A DNA stretch of 64,000 bases from Brachypodium distachyon (GCF_000005505.3 NC_016133.3:15810001-15874000), one strand, 5' to 3'; shown: positions 21,599-33,992, numbered from the stretch's first letter. The notes: generated from the sequence alone by a model not told the origin. Numbers and translations are program-made.

Positions 21599-22847
21599 TG
21601 AAAGGGCATTTCTCTCCTAGTTAATATTGGTGGTGGTGACAACGTGTGTTGTGGACTAATCGTGCGTTGAGTATTTCAGATTTGATATCAAATGGTGCAA
21701 AACGATTTGATGCCCTCAAGTTGGAAAACGAAGAGTGGTGGAGTTTTAGCGGCTTTTTCGGTTATTGAGTCATAGGAACTCCGTAGTAATAAGAGGGAGT
21801 CCACATGGGAAGGCAATGGGTGAATCGCTTTTCACGTACATAAACAAACATCTTGCATCCACATAAAGCCTACCCAAAAAGTGAGAGAGAACCAACTCTA
21901 GAACCTACATGGTGTGCATTTGTCTGCTCAGGTCCGGAAGTTCCGATGGGGTTCTGGTACCCCGGAACTTCCGCCCAACCTCCGGACCAGGTCCGCAACG
22001 CTACTAGAATCCATTGTGGATTTCCGAAAGTTGAGCCGGAACAGGGCCGGAACTTCCGGTGACCAGCGGAAGTTCCGCCCCTGGAACTCGCTGTGCATAA
22101 CGGTTAGATTTTGGGGAGTCCAAATAGATACCCCTTCGTCCCTAACGGGTTTCCTGCCCGAGCACGAAGCAAAGAACAACCCCCTCTCTCCCAAGAACTC
22201 CCTAAGCATCATTCTACAAGATCTTCCTCCATAAAGCTTTCCCCTTGTTGATTCTTTGAGGATTGGGGGAGAAGACCTAGATCTAGGGTTTCACCGAGTC
22301 ACAAAGTTGATTCTCCTTGTTTCTCTTGTGGATTTCATTTCTCTTGGGCATTTGGGAGCCCTAGACGGAAGTGGTTGCCTTGAGCTCTTTCCTTGGGGAT
22401 TGTGGAGCTTGAGGATTGGAATGGGAGCCTCCAATTGAGTTGTGGAGCTAGCCCCGATCAAGTTTGTAAAGGTTCGGTCTTCGCCTTCAAGGAAGCCATT
22501 AGTGGAGCTCACTCACCTTTGTGGTGTCGTGAGAGGAGAATAGAGTGAGCCTTTGTGGCATCTCTACCTTTGTGGTAGAGCACTCCTACAAACAGAGACG
22601 TACACCTACCCCAATCGGTGGAACTCCGGTGAAATCTTCGTCTCTCGTGTGGTATCCATTCTTACCCTTTACATTGTTGTTATCTAGTTGCTTCGGCTAT
22701 TGCACTTCATCCTAGGGTTGCATTACCTTTAGAGAATTTAGTAAATCCTAAGTTAAGTGTTTGTATCTTTCTAGAAAAGAAAAAGATTAAAATTTGTTAG
22801 TCGCCTATTCACCGCCTCCCCTTCTAGCCGACCATACCGATCTTTCA
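21599..22847 (+). mobile_element. SIRE/Maximus-type Copia 5' LTR
   Basis: It is 1249 bp, starts tgaaag and ends ctttca (6-bp inverted ends), and is followed by a tRNA-Met-type binding site. It contains repeated 'ggaacttccg' / 'cggaagttcc' words (about 21935-22075). A relative on the minus strand lies at 49764-51021, of nearly equal length, sharing the 'gggcatttctc' start, the 'ggtgatgatgacaac'-like block and the 'gaccataccgatctttca' end. Confidence 0.85.
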
Positions 22848-22849
22848 AT

Positions 22850-22862
22850 TGGTATCAGAGCC
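22850..22862 (+). promoter_or_regulatory. Copia primer-binding site (initiator tRNA-Met)
   Basis: tggtatcagagcc immediately follows the LTR. This is the classic plant Copia site. Confidence 0.9.
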
Positions 22863-22898
22863 TCGTCTCTTAATTAGGGTTTTACCACTCTTAAGAGT

Positions 22899-24567
22899 AT
22901 GGCCAGCGATGATGGGGCACCCACCGTGAAACCCCAAGAAATCGAGTTGATAGATGATAATGCTCCACTAACTTTCAAATCCATCAAATTGCTTTTGGAT
23001 AGCATGCAAAAGGTTACTCTTGATAGTGTGGACAAAAATATTAGTGAGCACCTACCTAACAAAGTATCTTCGTCTACTACCGAGCCTTCCTATGTCAAGC
23101 CACCAAGTGCGGTGGATTTGACTAAGGAAGATTCGGATGCCGAATGCCGTAACAAGGCTAAGGCTAGCGAAGAGAGTGCTTCCAAATCCTAAGGTAGGGG
23201 TGGCTATGGGTTGTATAGTGAGGTGGCACCTCCACCTCATTATAATCATCGCCACCATAATTTGCCACCTATATATAATCAAGGTGAACCCCTCATGCTA
23301 ACCTCTACTAATTACGTTGATTGGTTTCATTCCATGAGGACTCACTTCAAGAGTACGTCAACGGAATTGTGGAGGATTGTTGAAAAAGGTTACTATGTTC
23401 ATGATCAAAAGAACTTGTCACCAAGAGGTATGTGGACAATCAACTCAATGAGCATGCCATTGGAATACTCCTAAAGGCTCTACCCTTGGAGTATAGAACA
23501 TTTGTCCGTGGTGTTGATTCCGCTAGAGATACTTGAAAGCTCATTGGTGATCACTTTGATAACAATGAGAGTGTTAGGAAGTCAAAGTTTGAAGTGGTCA
23601 TCAATGAGTGCAAAAACTTCTTCATGAAGGATGGAGAGGTTCCGGATGAGCTTTATAGGAGAGTCATCACCCTTGGAGCCAAGATGAAGGATCACGGAAG
23701 TCGTGACATCAATGATGAATGGCTGAAGCGTCTATTCATAGAAGCCATCTTCCCACACCGAGAGGTTCATGCCGCAATGATAAGGCAAAGAACGGACTAC
23801 TATAGTTTGCCTCCAAGTCAAGTGATGGGAGAATTTGTAACTATGAATATTCTCAAGAAGACCTCCGAGGACAATCTCATTCAAGCCAAGTTCCTCTCAC
23901 AAAGCTCAAGCCTTGCTTTGAAGGCCAACGTGACTCTCACCTCAACTCCAAGTGAAGCACCCCAACAAGAAAAGGTTGAGATCACGGAAGAAAATTGCCA
24001 ATACGAGTTCAATGATCACATGGCTCTTGCGGCTCAAGCTTTTTGGAAGAACAAGAAGTTTGTCAAATCCAACTCCTTCAACCCCAACAACCACTACAAC
24101 AAGGGAGCTTCAAGCTCCAAACCCAAAGGTCAAAAATCTCGTAAATGTTATAATTATGGTAACAATAACCATTTCGTTGCAGAGTGTATTTATGAGAAGA
24201 GGGAGGAGAATGGTGGACGCCTTATACTTAAGGGGAAGACCAAGCCCTCCTTCCACAAGAAGGCAACGAAGAAGAGACAACCAAGAATGCTTCTTGTTCA
24301 AGAGGAATATAGTTCGGGAGAAGAAGACGATGATGATGAAGAGTCCACGGAGAGGGCGGACATTGCCATTGCTCCCTCACTTCCATCTCTCTTCGACTGC
24401 CCCAATGAGAACAAGAACCGCTCACCCAAGTGCCTTATGGCCAAGACCTCTTCGGTAATTCCTCCTCCCACCAAACATGCCATTTCTAAGAGTTTATCTC
24501 TATTTGATTGTGTGGAGGAGAGTAGTGTTGTTGAGCAAAGCATGAATGAGTTTGAGATCTTCATGGT
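22899..24567 (+). pseudogene. SIRE/Maximus-type Copia gag, interrupted
   Basis: Starts MASDDGAPTVKPQEIELIDD (22899) with a stop at 23190. The frame resumes as YGLYSEVAPPPHYNHRHHN and LMLTSTNYVDWFHSMRTHFK. A frameshift follows near 23430 and a stop at 23534. From 23594 a 348-codon frame encodes the UBN2-type core (KFEVVINECKNFFMKDGEV onward, DEWLKRLFIEAIFPH). The zinc knuckle reads CYNYGNNNHFVAEC; the second Cys is replaced by Tyr. The acidic linker FDCVEESSVVEQSMNEFEIF is typical of SIRE gag before the protease. The frame then runs into the Gypsy LTR at 24568. Nothing of pol remains. Confidence 0.88.
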
Positions 24568-25286
24568 TGTAGCATCCCAAAGTTTCAAACCTTTCATATG
24601 CATTGCATCCATGAGCATCATGCCACAATTGCATATTTGAATTCAAATTTGAATCTCAAAAGGCTTTAAAAGATTTTATTTCAATTTAAACCCTAGGGTT
24701 TACACCCATTTGAGCTTTGGATCTTCAAACCAATAAGGTTTATTTATAAAACGGGTTTATTGCATAAATAAGCTATCCCATAATTGTTGGATAATTTTTG
24801 GAGCTGAAAAAAAAACTATTTTATTTAAATAGTTATATAGCCCTAAAGGCATTTATAGAGAAAATGTATTTTATATATTTTATTTTGAGGGAAAATTACT
24901 CCCAAAAGTTGTATCATGATAGAACATGATTTTACAAATTTTCTGGAATTTATTTGGACCAATTTGGAGTTCAAAATCAAAAGTTATCAAAGAAATGAGA
25001 AAAAGGGAAAAAGAAAAGAAAAAAAAAGGGAAACCGGACCGGTCCGACCGCTTGGGCCGAACCGACCCAGAACCGACCGCGCCAGAACCGCCCTAGCCGA
25101 ACCGGCCCGCGCGCGCGCCGTAGCCACTGACAGGTGGGGCCCACCTGTCAGGGCTTTCTTCCTCGTTAGGAAAGCCGCCGAGACCGCGCCGGACACCGCG
25201 CGCCGCCATCTCCGGGATCCGCCCCTCCCAACCTTCCCGAAACTCGCCGACCGCGTCACTATAAAGCCCGGAGCCCCCTCTCTGCA
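24568..25286 (+). mobile_element. Gypsy LTR fragment (U3, truncated right)
   Basis: It begins tgtagcatccc and carries AT-rich U3 with 'atttgaattcaaatttgaat', then a GC-rich zone with 'tgacaggtggggcccacctgtca' (a palindromic motif common in grass Gypsy LTRs) and a TATA box at 25259-25265. About 20 bases after the TATA it joins the reversed Copia gag at 'ctgcag|ttaaag', so R and U5 are missing. The family is probably a chromovirus (Tekay-like); that is inference from style. Confidence 0.6.
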
Positions 25287-25655
25287 GTTAAAGAACTTTT
25301 CGGAGGCTTCATACCTCTCCGCACGGGCTTGGGTCTGAAACAAAGTATTCAGTTCCCCAATCATAGCAAATGTTGTGTGGTGCTCAAAACGCTTCTAGAG
25401 CTCAGGTTCCATACCAAGCAAGAGGCCGCACCTAACTGCATTGTGGTCCTCAGATTGAGTCAGCCAGACGTTCCTAACGTCAGCAGACTTAGTTGCTGTG
25501 GGTTCTGCACCAAGCGCTGCATCAAAAACATAGACCTTTTTGGTAGCTTTGAGGATAATCCTCACATTACGAAACCAGTCCGTAAAGTTGCTTCCATTGG
25601 ACTTCAGTTTATCTTTCTCTAGGAGAGTATTCATATTGAACGTAGTACGATCCAT
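25287..25655 (-). pseudogene. Angela-type Copia gag, N-terminal part with stop
   Basis: Minus strand. Start MDRTTFNMNTLLEKDKLKS (25655), then NFTDWFRNVRIILKATKKVY, the conserved N-terminal gag motif of grass Copia elements. An in-frame TAG at 25395-25397 follows GLLLGMEPEL; the frame continues after it with KRFEHHTTFAMIGELNTLFQ and ARAERYEASEKFFNC, where it ends at the Gypsy LTR junction. The stop fits a CAG to TAG (deamination-type) change. Confidence 0.85.
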
Positions 25656-25865
25656 TGATCTACAGCATATTTGCAAAGACAATTAGACTATGTTCATGAT
25701 AATTAGTTCAAGCTAATCAAATTACTAATGAACTCCCACTAAAATCAACATCCCTCGGGTTGTTTAGTGACACATGATTCAAATCCACTACACCAAGTCC
25801 GATCATCACGTGAGGTGGAGTAGTTTCAATGGTGAACATCATCATGTTGATCATATCATTCATAT

Positions 25866-27220
25866 TGTTGGAGATATGCCCTAGAAGCAATCATGTGATG
25901 ATGTTATTTCCTATATATTCATGAGTTATTGTTATTGTCCTTGAACATCATCACTGATATGTATCAATAAATACGTGATTTGTTTGTGAGACTATGTATT
26001 CTATGATGATTGTTCTAATGGTCCCTGGTCATTGAGGTTATGCGGACACATAACCTAGACTAGCAATGTGAATTAGTATGATGACTATTTTTCACAAGTC
26101 ATAGGGCAAGGTGTTGCCGACTGATAGCATGGACTCGACAATGAGATTGTTGAGTTGGATAGACCCGCACTGAGACACAACGAGATGACTGTCATTTGTT
26201 AGTCTCAATTACGATGTATATGCCAGTCCTAGACCTGAGGTCATCGCATGAGCTTGGGATGTGAATCGGCCTACTTAGGGGTTGCCAAACGCTACTCCGT
26301 AACTGGGTGGTTATAAAGGTAGCTTTCGGGTTTGCTGAGAAGCATGCTGCGAGTCATGGTTGATCAAGATGGGATTTGCCCCTCCTGTTCGGAGAGATAT
26401 CTCTAGGCTCTCTCGAGTGATCAGATTCGGAAAGCATGGCCATGCGACTTGGGTTAAGTGTTAACCCGTTCGGGAATCTGTATCACAGGAACGAGAAGAG
26501 AGTCGAGCTATCCACAAGGATGACAAGCACTCGCCTTGAGCTCGACACACATATTGTGAGGCAAAAGGAATGTTGCATATGACACATTGTATGGTTCGTC
26601 AATATACCTTGTGGTTACTTGGGAGTTGGCACGTGCTGCTAGGCGCCGCTACCAACCATCGACTTGAGTCGGTGCCAGTGGACGAGTAAGGTGTTACTCA
26701 GGCCCGCAGTCCGAGCTCGTAGTCATGTCCGACTGACCGCGAACCTGAAGGGTCACACGCTTAAGGGGTGGGAACCGAGTTGGATCGGATTCAACTCGTA
26801 TCGGGCTTAGACTCCTAACGGGCCTCAAGTGTTGAGCCCACTAGGGACGTCTATATAAGCGGAGGAGACCAACCTGTCTAGGGTTACACCAGTCCAGACG
26901 CGAGTTAGACTCGGCCGTCACACCTCCACGCCCAAAGCCTTGCGATCGGATCTAGCAGTCCGCCGCACGGAGTTCCTCCCTGTACGTGTGGATACCTCGG
27001 AGGCGCTACACCTGCGGCGCTTGGATGAACTGTTCGTGGGATCGGCGAGGAGGAGCAGGCTGTTCGACTACTCGACATCGACGCGCTACATTGACTCTAC
27101 TTCCGCTACGGGTCTGCGCGTCTAGTGGTAATCTCGTGATCCATTATCTACAGCATTGATCCGGGCGGAAGTGGTAGAAATTTTATTTTGTGCTAGCGTA
27201 ACATACCGCGTTCCCCAACA
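25866..27220 (+). mobile_element. Solo Copia LTR with perfect CATAT target duplication
   Basis: A 1355-bp LTR beginning tgttggagatatgccc and ending gttccccaaca (inverted ends tgttgg/ccaaca). It is flanked by catat at 25861-25865 and 27221-27225. The start resembles Angela-type LTRs, but the sequence differs from the neighbouring 28262-29602 LTR, so it is a different (sub)family. A TATA-like tatataag lies near 26851. It sits inside the leader of the reversed Copia element. Confidence 0.93.
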
Positions 27221-28248
27221 CATATGGCTCATGTTTAAGCTTTCGGTTCCTTGTGTTCCGAGGCCATGTCTGTACATGCTAGGCTGGTCAAGTTAACCAA
27301 AGTATTTCTGCATGTGTAAAACTGGCTTGCACCCGTTGTATGCGAACGTAGAGTTTATAACACCCGATCATCACGTGATGCTTCAAAACGATGAACTTTT
27401 GCAATGGTGCATACCAAGGTAGAACACATTATTATCTTGATATTAATAATGAGGGATCATCTTATATAATGCTACCGTCGTAAACTAAGCAAAATAAGAT
27501 GCATAAAAGGGATAAACATCACATGCATAAATAATGTGACATTATATGGCCTTTTCTTCATGTGCCTTTGATCTCCATCTCCAAAGCACGGGCATGATCT
27601 CCATCATCACCAGCCTGTCGCCAAGGTCCTCAGGCATCAAGTATAGTTGCCTCCACCAACTATTGCTACTACTAGCAATAAAGGAAAGCAATTACATGGT
27701 GATTAAAATGTTGACACGAAGGTCATATAATAATTAATGAGAAAACCATACGGCTCCTACCGGTTGCCAAACTCATCGACATGCAAGTCGTGAAATATTA
27801 CAAAACATGATCATCTCATACATAAAATATATCATATCATATCTTGGCCATACCACATCACATGCCCCTGCAAAAACATGTTAGACGCTTCTACTTTGTT
27901 GTTGCATGTTTTACGTGGCTTTAGGGGCTGCACTAAAAGAACTGTTCTTACTTACACAAAAGCCACAACGGTGATATACAAATTGCTTATTAACCATATA
28001 CGCCTCCCATTGCAAATCAGATTTCAACTATAGTGGGTGAGACAGACACCCGCCAGCTGCATATGCAATACAAGTTGCATGTCAATTGCGGAACCGGTCT
28101 CTTGTGCGATGACAAATAAGCTTGGTCCGAGCCGCTTCATCACACTATCCCGCAAAATCCGAAGTGCACAAAAGAGGTAGCAACATGAACATCAACACCC
28201 ACAACCAAGTTGTGTTCTACTCGTACAAAACATCTACGCATAGATCTA

Positions 28249-28260
28249 GCTCTGATACCA
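28249..28260 (-). promoter_or_regulatory. Copia primer-binding site (minus strand)
   Basis: Reverse complement tggtatcagagc lies one base from the inner edge of the 28262-29602 LTR, as expected for tRNA-Met priming. Confidence 0.9.
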
Positions 28261-28261
28261 C

Positions 28262-29602
28262 TGATGGGTTCGTTGCATGGAAAACAAAATTTTTCCTACG
28301 AGAAGTGCGGAAGAAACCCAAGATAATATCTACTAGATGTAAGTAATGAGAGGGATTATGAGCATCATACCCTCGTAGACCACAAAGCATTACGATCACG
28401 GGATCGTTGTTGGCGTAGTGGTACTTTCGATGAGATCGATCTCAATGCCGAACGTACGGCACCTCCTTGGTATCCACACGTACGGCTTGATGTCGTCTCC
28501 TCCTTCTTGATCCAGCAAGACGAGGGGGAGAACTTCCGTTTTAGAACTTCCAAAACCTTCTAGAATATTTCCGGTCAATACCGAAAATACTCCGAACTTT
28601 TTCGGAACCCTGAAACAGCTTTTCCATATATAAATCTTTATCTCCGGACCATTCCGAAGCTCCTCGTGATGTCCTAGATCCCATCCGAGACTCCGAATGA
28701 ATATTCGATATCACCATCTATTATCTCATCAAACCCTAGCAACATTAAGCGTTAAGTGTGTGACCCTACGGGTTCGAGAACATGTGAACATGATCATATC
28801 AATAACCAACAGCGGGACCTAGATGTCCATAATGGTTCCCACATATTTCACGAAGATCTCGTTGGTTGAACCACGATGTCAAGGATTCAATTAATCCGGT
28901 ATCCAATTCCCTTTGTCTCGCGATATATTACTTGCCCAAGATTTGATCGTCGGTATCACCATACCTAGTTCAATCTCGTTACTGGCAAGTTCTCTTTACT
29001 CGTACCGCAATATAATATCCCCGTGACTAAACACATTAGTCAGATGCTTGCAAGCTCATTAAGATGTTATATTACTGAGAGGGCCCAAAGATATCTCTTC
29101 GTCACATGGAGTGACAAATCCCAGTCTTGATCCATACAACCCAACAAGCACCTTTCGAGATACCTGAAGAACACCTTTATGATCACCCAGTTACGAGATG
29201 ACGGTTGATGTCCACAAAGTATTCTTCCGGTACTAGGGAGTGGCATGATCTCATGGTCTAAGGAAATGATACTTGACATAATGAAAGCATTAACAATTTA
29301 AACTTAAGTGACACGATCAAAAGCTATGCTTAGGTTTGGGTCTGTCCATCACATCATTCTCCTAATGATATGACCTCATTATTAAATGACAACACATGTA
29401 TGGTTAGGAAACCTTAACCATGTCTTAATCAACGAGCTAATCTAGTAGAGGCGTATTACGGACACAGTATTTGTTTATTTATCCACACATGTATTTAGTT
29501 CCCTGTTAATACAATTATAGCATGGATAATAAACATTTATCAAGAACAAGGAAATATGAATAATAACGAATTTATTATTTCCTCTAGGGCATATTTCCAA
29601 CA
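28262..29602 (-). mobile_element. Angela-type Copia 5' LTR (minus strand)
   Basis: 1341 bp. In minus orientation it starts tgttggaaatatgccctag and ends ..gaacccatca. It carries the blocks known from Angela-type LTRs of grasses (for example 'ccttagaccatgagatcatgc', 'gtaactgggtgatcataaaggtg', 'gatcaagactgggatttgtcac'). Confidence 0.9.
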
Positions 29603-32600
29603 CTATCTTGGTAATGGACGCCTTAGGCGCGGATTTTGATGATTATTTCTTCTTCCCAGCTACTAATACTAGGGGAGGGATCTTGATTGCTTGGAACAGC
29701 CACACACCCAGTTGTGCAGCCCTCTTCTCGCTGAGCATAGCGTCACGGGTATTGTCACCCCTTCCCATGGCTCGCCCTGGTGGTTGACCTACGTTTATGG
29801 CCCTCAGGATGATGTAGATAAAATTGCTTTCCTCGATGAGCTTCGAGATGTGCGTGCCTCTCGTCCGGGCCCTTGGGTTGTGTGCGGTGACTTTAATCTC
29901 ATCTATTGCGAGGAGGACAAAAACAATGGCAACCTCCGTCACCGCATGATGGGAAGATTCCGCTGCTTCCTTAACGACTGCGAGCTCAAGCAGATTTATT
30001 TGCACGGTCACCGATACACATGGTCGAATGAGAGGGAGACCCCTACTCTTGTGCGACTTGACCGTGTCTTCTGCATAGTTGATTGGGAAGAGTTGCACTC
30101 AGACTCTCGATGCGTTGTCTTTCCACTACGATCTCAGACCATTGCCCACTTTTCTTAGATTGCTCGCCACGGGCGTCCTCTGGTCGGCGATTCCAATTTG
30201 AGAGTTTTTGGGTTAAGCTTGACGGATTTGCCGAGGTGGTGGCTGACGCCTGGGCCACCCCAGATCCTGAGCCCGACCCTTTCAAGCGGTTGGTTTCTAG
30301 GTTGAAACTTACCGCGAGGCGGTTGATGAGTTGGAGTAACAAGCACGTTGGCTGTGTCAAACAACAGCTAATGGTGGCACGGAAGATCATTTTTCGTTTT
30401 GAAGTGGCCATGGAGACCTGCCGTCTTTCAGTGGCGGAGCGCGAGTTGCGCGCCCGTCTCAAGCATACCTACTCGGGACTCGCCTCCCTTGAGCGCACCA
30501 TTGCTCGTCAACCCTCGAAGGTCGCTTGGCTCAAAGAGGGAGATGCCAACACCGCCTTTTTCCACCAGCACGCCTCTTTTCGAAGACAGCGGAATGCCAT
30601 CCATTGTCTCGCGGTTGATGGGACGGTCCTCTCTGACCATGGGGCCATGGCAGAGGCAGCTGCTGACCACTTCTCTTACCTCTTGGGGGTGGCCGAGAAC
30701 CGTGAGTTCTCGCTCAACCTAGACTTCTTAGGGACGAGTATGGCTGACCTGACTGAGCTCGAAACTCCCTTCTCGGAGATGGAGGTGTGGGATGTCATTC
30801 GGCTTCTGCCTTCTAGGAAAGCACCGGGCCCTGATGGCTTTACTTCCGAATTCTTCCAGGCTTCCTGGGCCACTGTCAAGACGGACGTCATGGCAGACTT
30901 CGACAAGCTCCATTCCTTGCACGGTCATGGCTTCCAGGGTTTGAATCAGGCATTGATGGTGCTGATCCCTAAGAAGCCTGACGCCGCGACCTTGCGAGAA
31001 TATAGAACAATCAGTTTAATCCACTCGTTTTCCAAACTTGTGGCTAAAGCTCTTGTGCTTCGCTTGTCTCCTAGGCTGGGTTCCTTGGTTGGCGAGAATC
31101 AGTGCGCATTCATCAAGAAGCGTTGTATCACGACAACTTCATGTTGGTGCAGCAAAAGGCCCGATTTCTCCATCGGCTCAAGGAACCTCGCACTATGCTA
31201 AAGTTGGACATTGCCCACGCGTTTGACTCAGTGTCTTGGGCCCTTCTCTTCGCGGTGTTATGGCATGCAGGATTCGGACCTCGGTTCCGTGAGTGTATTG
31301 CCATTCTCCTGTCGTCTGCGAGCACCCGCATTCTCCTCAATGGGGAACCGGGACCACCAATTTGGCACCGGAAGGGGCTGCGGCAAGGAGACCCTCTATC
31401 GCCCATGTTGTTCGTGTTGGTGATTGACACGCTGAATCGGCTTTTTGCCCGAGCAGCCGAGCTGGGCATTCTCCGGCGCCTTGCAGATCGCCATCTATCA
31501 ACAAGCGTGTCCCTGTATGCCGATGATGTTATCATTTTCTGCCACCCGGACCGCTCCGAGCTATTGACGGTCCGCCGGCTCCTCGCCTTTTTTGGGCAGG
31601 CATCGGGGCTACACACTAACTTTTCCAAATGCTCGGTGACCCCAATTGGTTGCATGGATGATGAGGCTGCTGCGGCGGTTGACATGATGGGTTGTGCCTT
31701 GGCCCCTTTCCCAGTGAAACACCTGGGGATCCCCTTGGCGATCCGGAAACCTTCTGCAGAGGCGTTTGGCCCGCTCATCGACAAGATCGCCGACCGCCTT
31801 CCAACTTGGAAAGTGGGGATGATGACTAAGGCTGGTCGCTTGACTTTGGTCAAGTCAGCCCTATCGGCCATTCCCCTTCACCAGATGCTGGTCTTGGGTC
31901 TTTACCGGAAGGTCCAAAAGCGGGTGGACAAATCCTACGCAGTTTTCTTTGGACTGGTTGGGATGAGGCAAGGGGCGGTCACTGCCACGTCAATTGGTCC
32001 AGAGTCTGCAGACCGCTATGCTGTGGCGGGTTGGGCTTCCTAGACTTTTCCAGACTGGCCGTCAGCCTTCGCGTTCGTTGGATGTGGCGTATGAGGACCG
32101 ACCCCCTCCGCCCTTGGAGTGGTCTAAACATACGGTTCTCTCAGTTGGAGAGAAGTGTCTTTTTCGCTTCCACCTGGATGTCAATTGGCAACGACGAATC
32201 TGCGTTATTCTGGGAGGATTGTTGGTTGGACGGTCGTGCAATCTCAGAGTTGGCACCGAACCTCACACTGCTGGTCCCAAGACACATCCAGAAGAAACGC
32301 ACCGTTCGCGAAGCTCTTGGTGATAGACGCTGGTTACACGACATCCAGGGGTCTTTAGATCCGCTTGCTCTGTGGCAATATATCGAGATTTGGGAAAAGG
32401 TCCGCACGATCCAATTTTCGGATGCGGCAGATGTCCTTCACTGGAGATGGACGGCCAACGACGAATACTCTTCGAAGTCATGCTACCACAGTCTCTTCTG
32501 TGGAGGGGTTGTCTCAGACACCTGGAAGCTGAACTGGAAGTCCTGGGCACCGCCACGGGTTAAGTTTTTCCTCTGGTTGGCATGTCAGGACCGCTACTAG

Positions 32601-33110
32601 ACAGCGGAGTGGAAGGCGTGTCACAGTTTGGCTCACACCCCGAGATGCTCGCTGTGCGACCAGTCGATGGAGACCATGAATCATCTCCTGGTCGATTGTC
32701 CATTCTCCCGCTCAGTATGGTATGAGGTTCTCTCTTGGATTCAATCCACAGGCGCCCCACCGACCACTGGTGTCTCCTCGCAGATTGGTGGCAGACATCC
32801 GTCCGCTCCACCCCTTCCGTGGCTAGAAAGGGCCCTCCGTCGATCATCATGCTTACGGCCTGGTGGATTTGGAAGCATCGCAACGCGGCCGTCTTTGACA
32901 ATGCGACCCCCAATATCGGCTCCCTTGCTGACCAAATCAAGGTTGACGCTAGGCTCCGGGCACGTGCAGGGGCGGTTGGGCTTGGAGCGTTGCTCCCAGC
33001 GAGCACCTAGTTGTGTAGCGTTGTATTCTCTGGGTGTTGCCCTCTTGGGCTTGTACATAACTCTCTTTCTTAATATATGCATCGAGACGCAAAGTTTTCT
33101 CGAAAAAAAA
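29603..33110 (+). mobile_element. Plant LINE (L1-like), 5' truncated
   Basis: A non-LTR retrotransposon with the endonuclease N terminus missing at the Copia LTR junction. It ends with a short A-rich tail (about 33100-33110) after 'cttaatatatgcatcgagacgcaaagttttctcg'. It lies just downstream of the F-box pseudogene, in opposite orientation to it. Confidence 0.9.
29606..33008 (+). pseudogene. LINE ORF2: endonuclease, reverse transcriptase, zf-RVT
   Basis: Encodes the LINE replication protein. Endonuclease motifs: VVCGDFNLIYCEED (about 29878) and SDHCPLFLDC (about 30135, after a frameshift near 30130). The RT follows: RKAPGPDGFTSEFFQASW, PKKPDAATLREYRTISLI, a frameshift near 31120, LKLDIAHAFDSVSWAL, GLRQGDPLSPMLF and the catalytic YADDVIIFC (about 31516). 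The later frames FLDFSRLAVSLRVRWMW and WAPPRVKFFLWLACQDRY are followed by a TAG (32598) and the zinc-finger-like CSLCDQSMETMNHLLVDC. The end reads AWWIWKHRNAAVFDNATP. At least three frameshifts and one stop make it inactive. Confidence 0.9.
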
Positions 33111-33834
33111 TCAGTAACAATTTTTTTTTCACACTGAAATTTTAAAAATTATTTCAAAATGATATTCAACAAAAATAATTCAATACCGAATGCACACAAA
33201 CTTGCATTCGTACATGCTGCAGTCTGCTATTTTCTATTCAGTCGAATGAAATCTGGATTGTGAGTTGGATTTTCTTGTGTGCATTTGATTCAACAACTTG
33301 GAACGCAAGGGCAAAACGGTACAATCACAATTATGATTAATTTCTGTAAAGTCGTTTTTGTTTTGTACGTCTACTACATGTGTTTTAGCGGCAAGATCAA
33401 TGAAACATGTGAGAAGAAAAGATTTTTTTTTTTGCAAACAGAAGGCAATCACCATGTCTTAACTTGACAAACACCAATCATGAACCTTGATCACAGTATT
33501 TTGTCCATAACCTCATTCAGGAACATCTTACAAAAGCACTTTTTTAAGGGAACTTACAGAAGCACTTCGAACATGTGGATCATCACATTGTGCTAGCTGT
33601 TCTTATTTCAGGCACCAGCTTTGCCACCTTAACAGGTTCAAGTAAACCAAAGGGCTGGGGACATCTATATGATTAAGTACCAAACTATAAGAAGAAAGGC
33701 AGATCCTCAAACCAGAGAACTCAAGTGTCGCAAATTTGTAGCAACAGATTAAACACCAGCAGCCATCATTCACTTGAGAAGGCCGCAAACATCCAGGCAC
33801 AGCTCCATCAAAACATCAAGATGTGTACACTGGT
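33111..33834. other. 3' flank of the F-box pseudogene, no gene
   Basis: AT-rich DNA between the LINE tail and the pseudogene's stop codon. It probably includes the former 3' UTR of the minus-strand F-box gene. No repeat or conserved frame was recognised. Confidence 0.4.
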
Positions 33835-33992
33835 TTAATAGCTCAGGTACCTACGCATGCTCTTGTAGTCAAGAATCCTCTCAGCCTCTTCAAGCTCAAG
33901 GTCATCAACATCACCGGCAAGGCAGTAAAAATTGAAAACCTCATCATCCCCAAAATCCGAGTGTGAAGTAATGATAAAAGCATCGTCATCAC

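Larger units (their letters stand above)
25287..29602 (-). mobile_element. Truncated Angela-type Copia element, reversed
   Basis: On the minus strand the order is 5' LTR (29602-28262), primer-binding site, a roughly 1.2-kb leader, then gag to 25287. The leader is interrupted by an unrelated solo LTR (25866-27220). Pol and the 3' LTR are missing; the gag is cut by a Gypsy LTR fragment. On the right, the LTR start (tgttggaaatatgccc in minus orientation) abuts LINE sequence. Confidence 0.88.

Noticed and set aside
21853..22512. Plus and minus frames of 60-106 codons
   Set aside because: They lie in the SIRE LTR and are not shared with the related LTR at 49764-51021.
31128..31871. 247-codon minus-strand frame
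   Set aside because: Exact shadow of the LINE reverse transcriptase coding on the plus strand.
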